Both the position numbers and the translations under genes were made by a program. From Streptomyces sp. MMG1121 (lineage in GTDB: Bacteria > Actinomycetota > Actinomycetes > Streptomycetales > Streptomycetaceae): a DNA stretch of 64,000 nucleotides. The notes below the pieces were generated by a model, which was not told the origin of the DNA, searched no databases, and was given only the letters and a program-made list of their open reading frames with translations. Position 1 is the stretch's first letter; every line of letters begins with the position of its first letter. The stretch covers positions 62,001-126,000 of the forward strand of contig NZ_LGDV01000074.1 of assembly GCF_001280015.1 (NCBI RefSeq), written 5' to 3'. This document shows positions 34,900 through 44,402 of the stretch, piece after piece.

Positions 34900-35481
34900 G
34901 CCAGGACCAAGGACTTCGATCCGGACGCCGCGCTGCAGACAGCCCTGGAGCTGTTCTGGCGGCGCGGCTACGAGGCGACGTCGATGGCCGACCTGGTCGA
35001 GCACCTCGGGATCGGCCGGGCGAGCCTGTACGCGACGTTCGGCAGCAAGCACGAGCTGTACCTGCGGGCACTGGAGCGCTACGAGCGGTCGGGGCTCACC
35101 CGGATCGTGCGGGAGCTGTCCCAGCCGGGGGCCGCCCTGCCGGCCGTACGCGCGGTCGTACGGCGCTACGCGGCGGAGGCGGCCGACGAGCGGCTGCGGC
35201 TGAACGGCTGCCTGATCACCAACACGGCCGCCGAGCTGGCCCCGCACGACCCGGCCGCCGCCCGGCGCGTCGAGCGCAACTGGGACCACCTGGAGACTCT
35301 GCTGCACTCCGCGCTCGTCCGCGCCCAGAGCCAGGGCGAACTGCCGGCCGGCCGCGAACCGCTCGCGCTGGCCCGCACCCTGCTGGTGCTGATGCAGGGC
35401 CTGCGGGTCGTCGGCAAGGCATCGGCGGACCCGGCCCGCGTCCGGGACGCGGCGGAGCAGGCCCTGACCCTGCTCGACTGA
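34897..35481 (+). CDS. TetR-family regulator (AcrR type)
   Basis: 194 residues. N-terminal HTH (ALQTALELFWRRGYEATSMADLVEHLGIGRASLYATFGSKHEL, about 12-55) and a C-terminal domain of the TetR_C type with GCLITNTAAELAPHD. This subfamily often controls a neighbouring oxidoreductase. The short-chain dehydrogenase 72 bases downstream on the same strand is preceded by a palindromic site and is the likely target. It starts at GTG with a leaderless promoter. Confidence 0.9.
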   Translation: MARTKDFDPDAALQTALELFWRRGYEATSMADLVEHLGIGRASLYATFGSKHELYLRALERYERSGLTRIVRELSQPGAALPAVRAVVRRYAAEAADERLRLNGCLITNTAAELAPHDPAAARRVERNWDHLETLLHSALVRAQSQGELPAGREPLALARTLLVLMQGLRVVGKASADPARVRDAAEQALTLLD

Positions 35482-35522
35482 CCCACGCCCTCTTCCGGGT
35501 GTGCCTTTTCCTGAGCTCATAC

Positions 35523-35537
35523 TGAACCGTTCGGTCA
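35523..35537 (+). promoter_or_regulatory. TetR-type operator before the short-chain dehydrogenase gene
   Basis: TGAACCGTTCGGTCA, with ACCG/CGGT arms around TT, is a common TetR/AcrR operator form. It lies 16 bases before the dehydrogenase ATG. Confidence 0.55.
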
Positions 35538-35552
35538 AAAACAGGGGAGATC

Positions 35553-36338
35553 ATGACCACCACCACTCCGGGCCCGCGCACCCGCTTCACCGGCCGGACG
35601 GCACTCGTCACCGGCGCCGGATCCGGCATCGGCCGGGCCGTCGCCCTCGCGTTCGCCGCCGAGGGAGCCCAGGTCGTCGTCGCCGGACGGCGGCCCGAGC
35701 CGCTCGCGCAGACCGTCCGGCTGATCGAGGAACAGGGCGGCAAGGCCCTCGCGGTGAGCGCCGACGTCTCCCGCGCGGCCGACATCGACGCCGTGGTCCG
35801 CGCCACCGTCGACCACTTCGGCGCGCTCGACGTGGCCGTCAACAACGCGGGCGTCTTCCGGGGCGGACGGCCCCTCGCGGACCTCCCGGAGGAGGACTGG
35901 CACACCCAGCTCGCGACCAACGTCACCGGCGTCTTCCTCGCCCTCCGGGCCCAGATCCGCCAGATGAGCAGCCAGCCGGCGGGCGGCGCGATCGTGAACA
36001 TCTCCTCCACCCTCGGCCTGCACACCACCGCCCCCGGGGCCGCCGCCTACTCCGCGTCCAAGGCCGCCGTGACCGCGCTCAGCCGGGGCGCCGCCCTCGA
36101 CCACGTCCGGGACGGCGTCCGGATCAACGTGGTCAGCCCCGGTGCCACCGAGACCGCCATGTCCCTGCGCGCCGGCGAGACCGAGGCGGACCGGGCCGAG
36201 CGGGCGCGGGCCACCCTCCCGCTCGGCCGTATCGCCACCACCCAGGAGGTCGCCGCCGCCGTCCTCTACCTGGCCTCGGACGACGCGGCCTCGGTCGTCG
36301 GCACCGACCTGGTCGTGGACAGCGGCGCCACCCTGTGA
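35553..36338 (+). CDS. Short-chain dehydrogenase/reductase, classical type
   Basis: 261 residues. Cofactor motif TGAGSGIG (about 21-28), the structural NNAG motif, catalytic Ser in VNISSTLG and the YSASK pair (YxxxK). The C-terminal PLGRIATTQEVAAAVLYLASD and GTDLVVDSGATL are typical of classical SDRs in the FabG-like group. An acidic or basic residue choice for NADP versus NAD after strand 2 (VVAGRR) suggests NADP(H). Substrate unknown. It is probably regulated by the upstream TetR protein. Confidence 0.93.
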   Translation: MTTTTPGPRTRFTGRTALVTGAGSGIGRAVALAFAAEGAQVVVAGRRPEPLAQTVRLIEEQGGKALAVSADVSRAADIDAVVRATVDHFGALDVAVNNAGVFRGGRPLADLPEEDWHTQLATNVTGVFLALRAQIRQMSSQPAGGAIVNISSTLGLHTTAPGAAAYSASKAAVTALSRGAALDHVRDGVRINVVSPGATETAMSLRAGETEADRAERARATLPLGRIATTQEVAAAVLYLASDDAASVVGTDLVVDSGATL

Positions 36339-36360
36339 GCCCTGCCGGGGCGGTCGGGGG

Positions 36361-37194
36361 TCAGTCGATCCCCGACCGCTCCACCCCCGCCACGATCCAC
36401 CGCTGGAAGCAGAGGAAGACCAGCAGCAGCGGAAGGACCGACACGGCGGCGGCCACGAACAGCTCGTGCAGCCGGACGACCTGAGAGGTGGTGAACGACG
36501 ACAGCGCCACCTGCACTGTCCAGGCACGCTGGTCCTGCCCGATGACCAGCGGCCACAGGAAGGAGTTCCACGCGCCGAGGAACACGATCGTCCCGACGGC
36601 GGCGAACACCGGCCGCGCGTTGGGCACGACGACCAGCCAGTACGTACGCCAGTGGCCGAGCCCGTCGACCTGGGCGGCGTCCTCCAACTCCCGCGGAAAG
36701 CCGAGGAAGTACTGCCGGAAGACGAAACAGGCGAACGCGGAGAAGAGAGTGGGGATGATCAGCCCCCGGAGCGTGGAGATCCAGCCCAGTGACGACACCA
36801 GCACAAAGCTCGGTACGAAGGTGACGGCGGCCGGGACCAGCAGGGTGCCGAGGATGCCGTAGAAGACCTTGTTCGCGTGCCGGTACGGGATGCGGGCGAG
36901 GCCGTAGCCGGCGAGAGAGGCCAGGAGCAGGGTGCCGAGGGTCGTGGCGACCGCGATCAGCGCGGAGTTGAGCAGGGACCGGGCGAAGGGCACGGACGGA
37001 TCGTCGAACAGTTCCCGGACGTTCCCCCACCTCAATTCACCGGGGAAGAAGGTCCATTGGGGTGAGGTGATGTCCTGCTCGCCGGACAGGCCGTTGCGGA
37101 CCAGCAGGTAGAAGGGGACGAGGAAGAGCAGAGCGAGCGCGACGAGCAGTACCAGCCGCAGTGCCCGCCCGGCCCGTACCAGGGCGTCATCCAT
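36361..37194 (-). CDS. Sugar ABC transporter permease, MalG type
   Basis: 277 residues, six membrane helices. The EAA loop, which contacts the ATPase, reads ELEDAAQVDGLGHWRTYWLVVVPNA. It is the inner permease of an uptake system whose start overlaps the stop of the partner permease by eight bases. No ATPase gene is in the cluster. In Streptomyces such importers usually share the MsiK ATPase encoded elsewhere. Confidence 0.93.
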   Translation of the reverse strand: MDDALVRAGRALRLVLLVALALLFLVPFYLLVRNGLSGEQDITSPQWTFFPGELRWGNVRELFDDPSVPFARSLLNSALIAVATTLGTLLLASLAGYGLARIPYRHANKVFYGILGTLLVPAAVTFVPSFVLVSSLGWISTLRGLIIPTLFSAFACFVFRQYFLGFPRELEDAAQVDGLGHWRTYWLVVVPNARPVFAAVGTIVFLGAWNSFLWPLVIGQDQRAWTVQVALSSFTTSQVVRLHELFVAAAVSVLPLLLVFLCFQRWIVAGVERSGID

Positions 37195-38095
37195 CGGCGT
37201 CCGTCCTTCCCAGCCTCAGCCAGCGCGCCTGTCCCACCGTGACGACCGCGATGACCAGCGCGAGTATCACCGCACCCGCGCTGCCGAGCCCGAAGTTCTG
37301 CCCCTGCCCGAGGGCGGTGTAGTAGAGGTAGACCAGGGGCGGCCGGGCGTAGGGCGGATATCCCCTGGCATCGGACAACAGGTTGTAGAACTCGTCGAAG
37401 GCCTGGAAGGCGTTGATGACGAGCAGCAGCACGACCGCGACCGACGTGGCCCGCAGCTGGGGCAGGGTGATGTGCCGCAGCACCGTCCAGCCGGGCCGGG
37501 CCCCGTCCACGGCGGCCGCCTCGTACAGCGCCGGGTCGATCCGCTGGAGCCCGGCGAGGAAGAGGATCATGTAGAAGCCGGCCTGCAGCCACAGCCGTAC
37601 GGTGACGATGACCAGCCAGTACCAGGGCGGGTCCGTGGTGGACAGCCAGGCGACGGGATCCCCGCCGAACCACCCGAGCACCGTGTTCGCCAGCCCGAAC
37701 CGCACCCCGTTGAAGATCGACATCTTCCAGACCAGGGCGGCGACGACGTAGCTGCACGCGGCCGGAAGGAAGAACACGGACCGGAAGAAGGCGCGTGCCC
37801 GCCGCACCCGGTTGACCATCAGGGCGAGCGAGAGGGAGAAGACGTACGTGGCCGGGACGATGAAGGCGGTGAAGACGAGGAAGGTCTTCAGACTGCTGAC
37901 GAACGCGTCGTCCTTCAGCATCGCCGTGTAGTTGTCCAGGCCGACGAAGTGCGTGGGCGTGACGGTGTTGTGCGCGTCGAAGAAGCTGAGGCCCACGCTC
38001 CACAGCAGCGGGACGTAGGTGAAGAGGGCGAGCCCGAGTGCGAACGGCCCCACGAACACCCAGAACCACAGGGCATGGGCTCTGCGGCGCCTCAC
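37187..38095 (-). CDS. Sugar ABC transporter permease, MalF type
   Basis: 302 residues, six membrane helices, EAA loop DPALYEAAAVDGARPGWTVL followed by HITLPQL. The start is the GTG at 38095, which overlaps the stop of the binding-protein gene (GTGA); the upstream frame is non-coding. It forms the membrane channel with the MalG-type partner. Confidence 0.92.
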   Translation of the reverse strand: MRRRRAHALWFWVFVGPFALGLALFTYVPLLWSVGLSFFDAHNTVTPTHFVGLDNYTAMLKDDAFVSSLKTFLVFTAFIVPATYVFSLSLALMVNRVRRARAFFRSVFFLPAACSYVVAALVWKMSIFNGVRFGLANTVLGWFGGDPVAWLSTTDPPWYWLVIVTVRLWLQAGFYMILFLAGLQRIDPALYEAAAVDGARPGWTVLRHITLPQLRATSVAVVLLLVINAFQAFDEFYNLLSDARGYPPYARPPLVYLYYTALGQGQNFGLGSAGAVILALVIAVVTVGQARWLRLGRTDADG

Positions 38096-39348
38096 GACTT
38101 CTTCTTCACACGGTCGAGCTCGCCGGACACCTTCCGTACGACGGCCCGCAGTTCGCTCTCCGGACTCGCCCCGCTCTTGATGATGCGGCTGAGCGCGTCC
38201 TGGTAGGCGGTCTGCGCGGCCGGCGTCCACAGCAGGGGCTGGGCGTAGCCGTGCTCGGTGGTGAAGCGCACGGCGTCGGCGGCGGCACCCGACCGCAGCT
38301 TGGCGGCCTTCTTGGCAAGGGAGATCCGGGCCGGGATGTGAAAGCCGTAGTCGAGGGCGAAGTCCTGCTGGTAGTCGCCGCGTTGGACCCACAGCCACTT
38401 CACGAACTCCTTGGCGGCCTCCTGGTGCTTGCTGCGCGCGCTGACGGCGGCACCGTACGCACCGACGGGCACGGTCGGCCGGCCATGAGCGCCGTCCCCG
38501 GGAAACGGAAGCACCCCGAAGTCGTCACCGAGTTCCCTCTGCACCTGCGGCAGCGCCCACAGCCCCGACCACTGCATCGCGGTCAGCCCCTGGAGGAAGG
38601 CGGACGGGTCCGACCAGTCGGCGGGCGCGCCGAGGAGGAGGGACTTGTCCGCGTACAGCTGGCGCAGCTTGCCGAGGGCGCGAGCGGCGGCGGGGTCGTC
38701 GAAGCCGACCTTGCCGTCGGCGGTGACGAGCTGAAGTCCGGCGGCGTAGAGGGGAGTTCCGCCCAGCACACCGGCTCCCCCGTCATTCCCCAGGAAGAGC
38801 CCCTTGACCTTGCTGTCGGTGAGCTTGCGGGCCGCGTCCACGAGGGCGTCGAGGGTGGCGGGCGGCTCGACGCCGGCGGCCTGGAGCAGGCTCTTGCGGT
38901 AGTAGAGCAGCTGCATGTCGATGACCTGGGGGATGCCCCAGATCTTCCCGTCATGGGTCTTCGTCGCGAGTACGGCCGGATTGAAGTCGTCCTTGACCCC
39001 GTCGAGGAGATCGGTGAGATCGACGACCTGCCCGCCCTGGATCTGGTCCACGGTCGGCCCGTTGACCTCGAAGACGTCCGGGCCGGAGTCCGTGAGCAGC
39101 GCGGCTGCGGCCTGCTGATCGTAGTTGCCGGGCCGCCACTCCACACTGACGTGTGCCTTCGTGTAGGCGGCGGCGTACCGCTGGACGGCCTGCTGGGTGC
39201 CGGCCTCGCCGTACTGGTGGTACCACTGGGACAGCGAGGTGCCCGAACCTCCGTTGCCGCGCCCGGTGTTGGACCCGCACGCGGCGAGCAGTCCGGCACC
39301 GGCGGCTGCCGCACTCGCGGTCAGCAGCGTCCTACGGCTCATGATCAT
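38092..39348 (-). CDS. Sugar ABC transporter substrate-binding lipoprotein
   Basis: 418 residues. A twin-arginine-like start MSRRTLLTASAAAAG and lipobox LLAAC mark a lipoprotein. The body is a family-1 solute-binding protein (GPDVFEVNGPTVDQIQ, AMQWSGLWALP). The substrate is probably an oligosaccharide but cannot be read from sequence. Three in-frame ATGs lie at 39354, 39348 and 39342. The middle one is chosen because AGGGGG sits seven bases before it. First gene of the importer operon. No clear regulator is adjacent. Confidence 0.92.
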   Translation of the reverse strand: MIMSRRTLLTASAAAAGAGLLAACGSNTGRGNGGSGTSLSQWYHQYGEAGTQQAVQRYAAAYTKAHVSVEWRPGNYDQQAAAALLTDSGPDVFEVNGPTVDQIQGGQVVDLTDLLDGVKDDFNPAVLATKTHDGKIWGIPQVIDMQLLYYRKSLLQAAGVEPPATLDALVDAARKLTDSKVKGLFLGNDGGAGVLGGTPLYAAGLQLVTADGKVGFDDPAAARALGKLRQLYADKSLLLGAPADWSDPSAFLQGLTAMQWSGLWALPQVQRELGDDFGVLPFPGDGAHGRPTVPVGAYGAAVSARSKHQEAAKEFVKWLWVQRGDYQQDFALDYGFHIPARISLAKKAAKLRSGAAADAVRFTTEHGYAQPLLWTPAAQTAYQDALSRIIKSGASPESELRAVVRKVSGELDRVKKKS

Positions 39349-39435
39349 CGTCATTCCCCCTGACGTCGGTCATCGATGCACGGCCCAACGATCAACCCTG
39401 CGCGTCGATTACGAAAGGGGTGTTGCGGCCGTGTG

Positions 39436-40368
39436 TCAGGGGGCGAGCGCGTCGTAGGCGACCCCGGTCAGCCGCACGGACTCGTCCCAGAGCCGCAGCG
39501 ACACACGGTCGTCGAGCGTCCAGGGCGCCCGCCACGAGGGCACGGGCGCGCCCCGCCACATGGCGAACGACGGCCCGATGAACCGATCGGCCCGCACACC
39601 GTCGGCGGTCGCCGCGTACAGCGTGGGCAGCGCGCCCGCCGCGGCCGGCTGCGCGAAGACGCGATTGGCCGCCGCCATCACCCGCTCGACAGCGCGGCGC
39701 CCCTCGGCACGCGGCCCGGCGGTCTGGAGGTTGGTGGCGGCGTAGCCGGGGTGGGCGGCGAGGGCGACGACATCGGCACCGCGGGCGGCCAGCCGCCGGG
39801 CCAACTCGTGGGTGAAGAGAAGATTGGCGCTCTTGGACCGCCCGTAGACGACCCAACGACGGTATCGGAGACGGCTGTTGAGGTGGCGGGGGTCGATGTT
39901 CGCCAGGACGTGCATGAGGCTGGAGACGGTCACGACGCGGGCGCCGGGGGTGGCGAGCAGCCGGGGCAGGAGCAGCCCGGTGAGCGCGAAGTGACCGAGG
40001 TGGTTGACCCCGAACTGCGTCTCGAACCCGTCCGCGGTCGTTCCGTACGGTACGGCCATCACGCCGGCGTTGTTGACGAGCAGATCGACCCGGTCGTACG
40101 GCAGCCGGCGCGCGAAGTCCCGTACGGAGGCGAGGTCCCCCAGATCCAGCGCCCCGAGTTCGACGTCCGCCCGCGGCACCTCCCCCAGCAGCCTCTCGAC
40201 GGCCGCGCTCCCCCGCGTCCCGCTCCGGCACGCGAGCACCACTTTCGCACCCCTACGGGCCAGCTCCCGGGTGGTGACGTAGCCGAGCCCGCTGTTGGCG
40301 CCGGTGACGACGGCCAGGCGACCGGTGAGGTCGGGGATGTCGGCGGTGGTCCAGCCGGCGGCGGCCAT
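39436..40368 (-). CDS. Short-chain dehydrogenase, retinol-dehydrogenase-like
   Basis: 310 residues. Motifs TGANSGLG, NNAGVM and YGRSKSANLLF (the YxxxK pair), with catalytic Ser in VTVSSLMH. The longer C-terminus and the FETQFGVNHLGHFALTGLLLP stretch place it with the retinol dehydrogenase/WWOX-like extended SDRs. Start: ATG at 40368 behind GAGGGAG; the longer frame upstream is not supported. Substrate unknown. Same strand as the sugar importer but separated by 87 bases, so a separate unit is likely. Confidence 0.9.
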   Translation of the reverse strand: MAAAGWTTADIPDLTGRLAVVTGANSGLGYVTTRELARRGAKVVLACRSGTRGSAAVERLLGEVPRADVELGALDLGDLASVRDFARRLPYDRVDLLVNNAGVMAVPYGTTADGFETQFGVNHLGHFALTGLLLPRLLATPGARVVTVSSLMHVLANIDPRHLNSRLRYRRWVVYGRSKSANLLFTHELARRLAARGADVVALAAHPGYAATNLQTAGPRAEGRRAVERVMAAANRVFAQPAAAGALPTLYAATADGVRADRFIGPSFAMWRGAPVPSWRAPWTLDDRVSLRLWDESVRLTGVAYDALAP

Positions 40369-40478
40369 GGGCTGGCTCCCTCTGGATCGTTTCGGGCGAT
40401 GTACAACTTTTCCGGGCCGGGGCGCATCCAACACAGTGACCTTCATCCACCCATTCGCCCGATGGAGACGGATACGCC

Positions 40479-41030
40479 ATGTTTCATTATCCAAACGCTC
40501 CGAGACTCTTCCGCACATCCCCCCGACGCGGCGCGGCCGCCGTACTGACCGCCGCCCTCGTGGGCCTCACGGCCGCGGGAGCCGCCTGGAGTGCGCCGTC
40601 GGCGACGTCACGGACCTCGGCCTCCGTCCGCACCTGCACGGTCGGCGACCTGTATCTCTCCATGGGCCGCAAGGAGGGCGCGGCGGGGTCGCTGTACTGG
40701 CCGATCCGGTTCACCAACACCAGCACGACGAGCTGCACCCTGCGCGGCTACCCGGGCGTCAGCGTCCTGGACACCGCACACCACCAGCTCGGCCGGCCGG
40801 CCACCCGCAGCGGCAGTTCCTACGACACGGTCACCCTCACCCCGGGCCACTCGGCCCCGGCGGTCGTCCGCACCACCAACGGCCCGGTGGGCGGTCCCTG
40901 CCTGCGCACCGGCGCCTACCTGCGCGTCTACCCGCCGGCGTCCCGCACCGCGGCGCTGATACCGGCCCCCTGGACGACGTGTTCGGGCGTTTTCCAGGTC
41001 GGCCCGGTGAATGTCGAGGGCGCCATCTGA
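40479..41030 (+). CDS. Secreted DUF4232 protein
   Basis: 183 residues. The signal peptide is about 1-39 (basic start, hydrophobic core VLTAALVGLTAAGAAWSA). The mature part has the DUF4232 pattern: CTVGDLYLSM, WPIRFTNTSTTSCTLRGYPGVSVLD and a late pair of cysteines (GPCLRTG, TTCSG). Such proteins are common in Streptomyces; their role is unknown. A strong terminator follows. Confidence 0.88.
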   Translation: MFHYPNAPRLFRTSPRRGAAAVLTAALVGLTAAGAAWSAPSATSRTSASVRTCTVGDLYLSMGRKEGAAGSLYWPIRFTNTSTTSCTLRGYPGVSVLDTAHHQLGRPATRSGSSYDTVTLTPGHSAPAVVRTTNGPVGGPCLRTGAYLRVYPPASRTAALIPAPWTTCSGVFQVGPVNVEGAI

Positions 41031-41120
41031 GGTCTTCCGGGAGGGGGACGACACAGCGGAGGGGACGACGACCGGCCTCGGGCGCCGGCCCCTCCGCCTC
41101 GAGGGGCACGGGTGATGCAC

Positions 41121-41157
41121 GGAGAGGCGGCACCCCCGCACAGGGTGCCGCCTCTCC
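41121..41157. terminator. Strong bidirectional terminator
   Basis: A 15-bp perfect stem (GGAGAGGCGGCACCC and its complement) with a seven-base loop, followed by TCTTTCG, between the convergent DUF4232 gene and ppdK. Confidence 0.9.
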
Positions 41158-41239
41158 TCTTTCGTGCGCCGGAGCCGTCGCCGATCGGTGAGGGTCGGGG
41201 ACCGACGGCGGCTCCGGGGTTCAACCGGCCCGGCAGGGA

Positions 41240-43960
41240 CTAGCGGTGGTCGCTGCCCGTCGAGTTCGTCGCCGCCCGGCCCGCCTCCAGGCGGGCGACC
41301 GGGATGCGGAACGGGGAGCAGGAGACGTAGTCCAGACCCACCTCGTGGAAGAACTGGACCGACTCCGGGTCACCGCCGTGCTCGCCGCAGACGCCCAGCT
41401 TGAGGTCGGGACGGGTGCGGCGGCCCGCTTCCGCCGCCAGCTTCACCAGGGAGCCCACGCCGTCCCGGTCGATCGTCTCGAAGGGGGAGACGCCGAAGAT
41501 GCCCTTCTCCAGGTACGCGGTGAAGAAGGACGCCTCGACGTCGTCGCGGCTGAAGCCCCACACCGTCTGCGTCAGGTCGTTCGTGCCGAAGGAGAAGAAC
41601 TCCGCCGCCTCCGCGATCTGACCCGCCGTGAGCGCGGCGCGCGGCAGCTCGATCATCGTGCCGATCGCCAGCTTGAGCCGCGTACCGGTCGCGGCCTCGA
41701 CCTCCGCGATGACCTTGTCGGCCTCCTCGCGGACGATCTCCAGCTCCTGGACCGTGCCGACGAGCGGGATCATGATCTCCGCTCGCGGGTCCGCCTTCGC
41801 CGACTTCCGCTCCGCCGCCGCTTCCGCGATCGCGCGGACCTGCATCGTGAACAGACCGGGGATGACGAGGCCGAGGCGTACGCCGCGCAGGCCCAGCATC
41901 GGGTTCTGCTCGTGCAGGCGGTGGACCGCCTGGAGGAGGCGGAGGTCGTTCTCGTGCGGCTCCTGGCGGGACTCCGCCAGGGCCACGCGGACCGAGAGTT
42001 CCGTGATGTCGGGGAGGAACTCGTGCAGCGGCGGGTCCAGGAGACGGACCGTGACCGGAAGGCCGTCCATCGCCTCGAAGAGCTCGACGAAGTCCTTCTT
42101 CTGGAGCGGGAGCAGGGCCTTGAGGGACTCCTCGCGTTCCGTCTCCGTGTCGGCCAGGATCAGGCGTTCCACCAGTTCACGACGGTCGCCCAGGAACATG
42201 TGCTCCGTACGGCAGAGGCCGATGCCCTGCGCGCCGAAGCGGCGGGCCCGCAGCGCGTCCTCGGCGTTGTCCGCGTTCGCGCGGACGCGCAGGCGGCGCT
42301 TGCGGTCGGCGAAGGCCATCATGCGGTGGACCGCCTCGACCAGCTCGTCCGCGTCGTCCGCGCCGGGGTGCATCCGGCCCTCGAAGTACTCCACGACCGG
42401 GGACGGGACCACCGGGACCTCACCCAGGTAGACCTTGCCCGTCGAGCCGTCGATCGAGATCAGGTCGCCTTCCTCCACGACGTGTCCGCCGGGAACCGTC
42501 ATACGGCGGCGCTTGGTGTCGACCTCCAGCTCCTCCGCGCCGCAGACACAGGTCTTGCCCATGCCCCGGGCCACGACGGCCGCGTGGGACGTCTTGCCGC
42601 CGCGGCTCGTCAGAATGCCCTCCGCCGCGATCATGCCGTCCAGGTCGTCGGGGTTCGTCTCACGCCGGACCAGGATGACCTTCTCGCCCGAGCGGGACCA
42701 CTTCACGGCGGTGTACGAGTCGAAGACCGCCTTGCCCACCGCGGCGCCGGGGGATGCGGCGATACCGCGTCCCACCTGGTCGACCTTCGCGTGCTCGTCG
42801 AAGCGCGGGAACATCAGCTGGGCCAGCTGGGCACCGGTGACGCGCTGGAGCGCCTCCGTCTCGTCGATCAGGCCCTGGTCGACGAGCTGGGTGGCGATAC
42901 GGAAGGCCGCGCCCGCCGTGCGCTTGCCGACGCGGGTCTGGAGCATCCACAGCTGACCGCGCTCGATCGTGAACTCGATGTCGCACAGGTCCTTGTAGTG
43001 GTTCTCCAGCGTCTCCATGATCTGCATGAGCTGGTCGTACGACTTCTTGTCGATCGACTCCAGCTCCGCGAGCGGGACGGTGTTGCGGATGCCCGCCACG
43101 ACGTCCTCGCCCTGGGCGTTCTGGAGGTAGTCGCCGTAGACGCCCTGGTGGCCGGAGGCGGGGTCACGCGTGAACGCCACGCCCGTGCCGGAGTCCGGGC
43201 CCAGGTTGCCGAAGACCATCGAGCAGATGTTGACGGCCGTGCCCAGGTCGCCGGGGATGCGCTCCTGGCGGCGGTACAGCTTCGCCCGGTCGCCGTTCCA
43301 CGAGTCGAAGACCGCCTTGATGGCGAGGTCCATCTGCTCGCGCGGGTCCTGCGGGAAGTCCCGGCCGGCCTCGGCCTTGACGATCTTCTTGAACTTGGTG
43401 ACCAGCTTCTTCAGGTCGCCCGCTTCGAGGTCCGTGTCGACGGTGACCTTCTTGGCCGCCTTGGCCGCGTCGAGCGCCTCCTCGAAGAGCTCGCCGTCGA
43501 CGCCGAGGACGGTCTTGCCGAACATCTGGATGAGGCGGCGGTAGGAGTCCCAGGCGAAGCGGTCGTCGCCGGCCTGCTTGGCCAGGCCCTGCACCGACTT
43601 GTCCGACAGGCCGATGTTCAGGACCGTGTCCATCATGCCGGGCATGGAGAACTTGGCGCCCGAGCGGACCGACACCAGCAGCGGGTTGTCGGGCTGGCCG
43701 AGCTTCTTGCCCATGGTCCGCTCAAGGGCGTCGAGGTGCGCACTCACCTCGTCACGCAGTGCCGCGGGCTCCTCACCGCTGGCCAGGTAGACCTTGCAGG
43801 CCTCCGTGGTGATGGTGAAGCCGGGAGGGACCGGCAGACCGAGGTTGGTCATCTCGGCGAGGTTGGCACCCTTGCCACCGAGGAGGTCCTTGAGGTCCTT
43901 GTTTCCCTCGGTGAAGTCGTAAACGAACTTCACTGCACGGGGGTCTTTGTTTTCCGACAC
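41240..43960 (-). CDS. ppdK: Pyruvate, phosphate dikinase
   Basis: 906 residues. It interconverts pyruvate, ATP and phosphate with PEP, AMP and diphosphate. The N-terminal ATP-grasp domain begins VYDFTEGNKDLKDLLGGKGANLAEM. The swivelling domain has the phospho-His in GGKTSHAAVV (about H459). The C-terminal PEP-binding barrel has GLCRTEHMF, MLGLRGVRLG and the late catalytic CGEHGGDPESV. The start is GTG at 43960 with GGAG nine bases upstream; the longer frame is not homologous. The 442 bases upstream hold two matching palindromes and a hairpin but no gene. Confidence 0.97.
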   Translation of the reverse strand: MSENKDPRAVKFVYDFTEGNKDLKDLLGGKGANLAEMTNLGLPVPPGFTITTEACKVYLASGEEPAALRDEVSAHLDALERTMGKKLGQPDNPLLVSVRSGAKFSMPGMMDTVLNIGLSDKSVQGLAKQAGDDRFAWDSYRRLIQMFGKTVLGVDGELFEEALDAAKAAKKVTVDTDLEAGDLKKLVTKFKKIVKAEAGRDFPQDPREQMDLAIKAVFDSWNGDRAKLYRRQERIPGDLGTAVNICSMVFGNLGPDSGTGVAFTRDPASGHQGVYGDYLQNAQGEDVVAGIRNTVPLAELESIDKKSYDQLMQIMETLENHYKDLCDIEFTIERGQLWMLQTRVGKRTAGAAFRIATQLVDQGLIDETEALQRVTGAQLAQLMFPRFDEHAKVDQVGRGIAASPGAAVGKAVFDSYTAVKWSRSGEKVILVRRETNPDDLDGMIAAEGILTSRGGKTSHAAVVARGMGKTCVCGAEELEVDTKRRRMTVPGGHVVEEGDLISIDGSTGKVYLGEVPVVPSPVVEYFEGRMHPGADDADELVEAVHRMMAFADRKRRLRVRANADNAEDALRARRFGAQGIGLCRTEHMFLGDRRELVERLILADTETEREESLKALLPLQKKDFVELFEAMDGLPVTVRLLDPPLHEFLPDITELSVRVALAESRQEPHENDLRLLQAVHRLHEQNPMLGLRGVRLGLVIPGLFTMQVRAIAEAAAERKSAKADPRAEIMIPLVGTVQELEIVREEADKVIAEVEAATGTRLKLAIGTMIELPRAALTAGQIAEAAEFFSFGTNDLTQTVWGFSRDDVEASFFTAYLEKGIFGVSPFETIDRDGVGSLVKLAAEAGRRTRPDLKLGVCGEHGGDPESVQFFHEVGLDYVSCSPFRIPVARLEAGRAATNSTGSDHR

Positions 43961-44162
43961 GGGTCTCGACTCCTTGAGGCCACGGTGGCTGCCCTGACGG
44001 CGAGGAACATACCCAGATCGAAGGCACATGGGTACGTCCACTTGTGCGTCATGCGCCTGTAACCACCCGTCCGCCAGCGGATCGAAAGTCAAGGCTTGGC
44101 AAGCCGCAGCGCCCGTATGTTTTCACTTCTTGAACGCAAGACCACCCACAACCGGGGTTTTT

Positions 44163-44176
44163 CGCTCAGATGAGCG
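44163..44176. promoter_or_regulatory. 14-bp palindrome upstream of ppdK, copy 1
   Basis: CGCTCA-GA-TGAGCG. The same palindrome, in the opposite orientation at its centre, recurs at 44265-44278. The pair brackets a hairpin in the ppdK upstream region. Confidence 0.5.
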
Positions 44177-44213
44177 GGCTACATACACATCTGATTTCGA
44201 TCGATGAACGATC

Positions 44214-44240
44214 AAGGGGTGGCACCGAGTGCCACCCCTT
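44214..44240. terminator. Hairpin between ROK gene and ppdK
   Basis: AAGGGGTGGCAC-N3-GTGCCACCCCTT, a 12-bp perfect stem with a three-base loop, on the path from the ROK gene into ppdK. It probably ends ROK transcription, though a role in a leader RNA of ppdK is possible. Confidence 0.6.
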
Positions 44241-44264
44241 GGAGAAGTGCAGTCGCCCATGATC

Positions 44265-44278
44265 CGCTCATCTGAGCG
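44265..44278. promoter_or_regulatory. 14-bp palindrome upstream of ppdK, copy 2
   Basis: CGCTCA-TC-TGAGCG, the inverse of the copy at 44163, centred 102 bases away. Candidate paired operators. Confidence 0.5.
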
Positions 44279-44402
44279 CAACCCTTATCAAGGGTGGCGA
44301 GAATCACGCTGCCACAGCGGGCGGGATTTCACCATGCGGACCGTCGCCGAGACCCCGAAACTCCCGCGAAACACCTCGTCACACGGCCAGGGCGGCGAGA
44401 CC

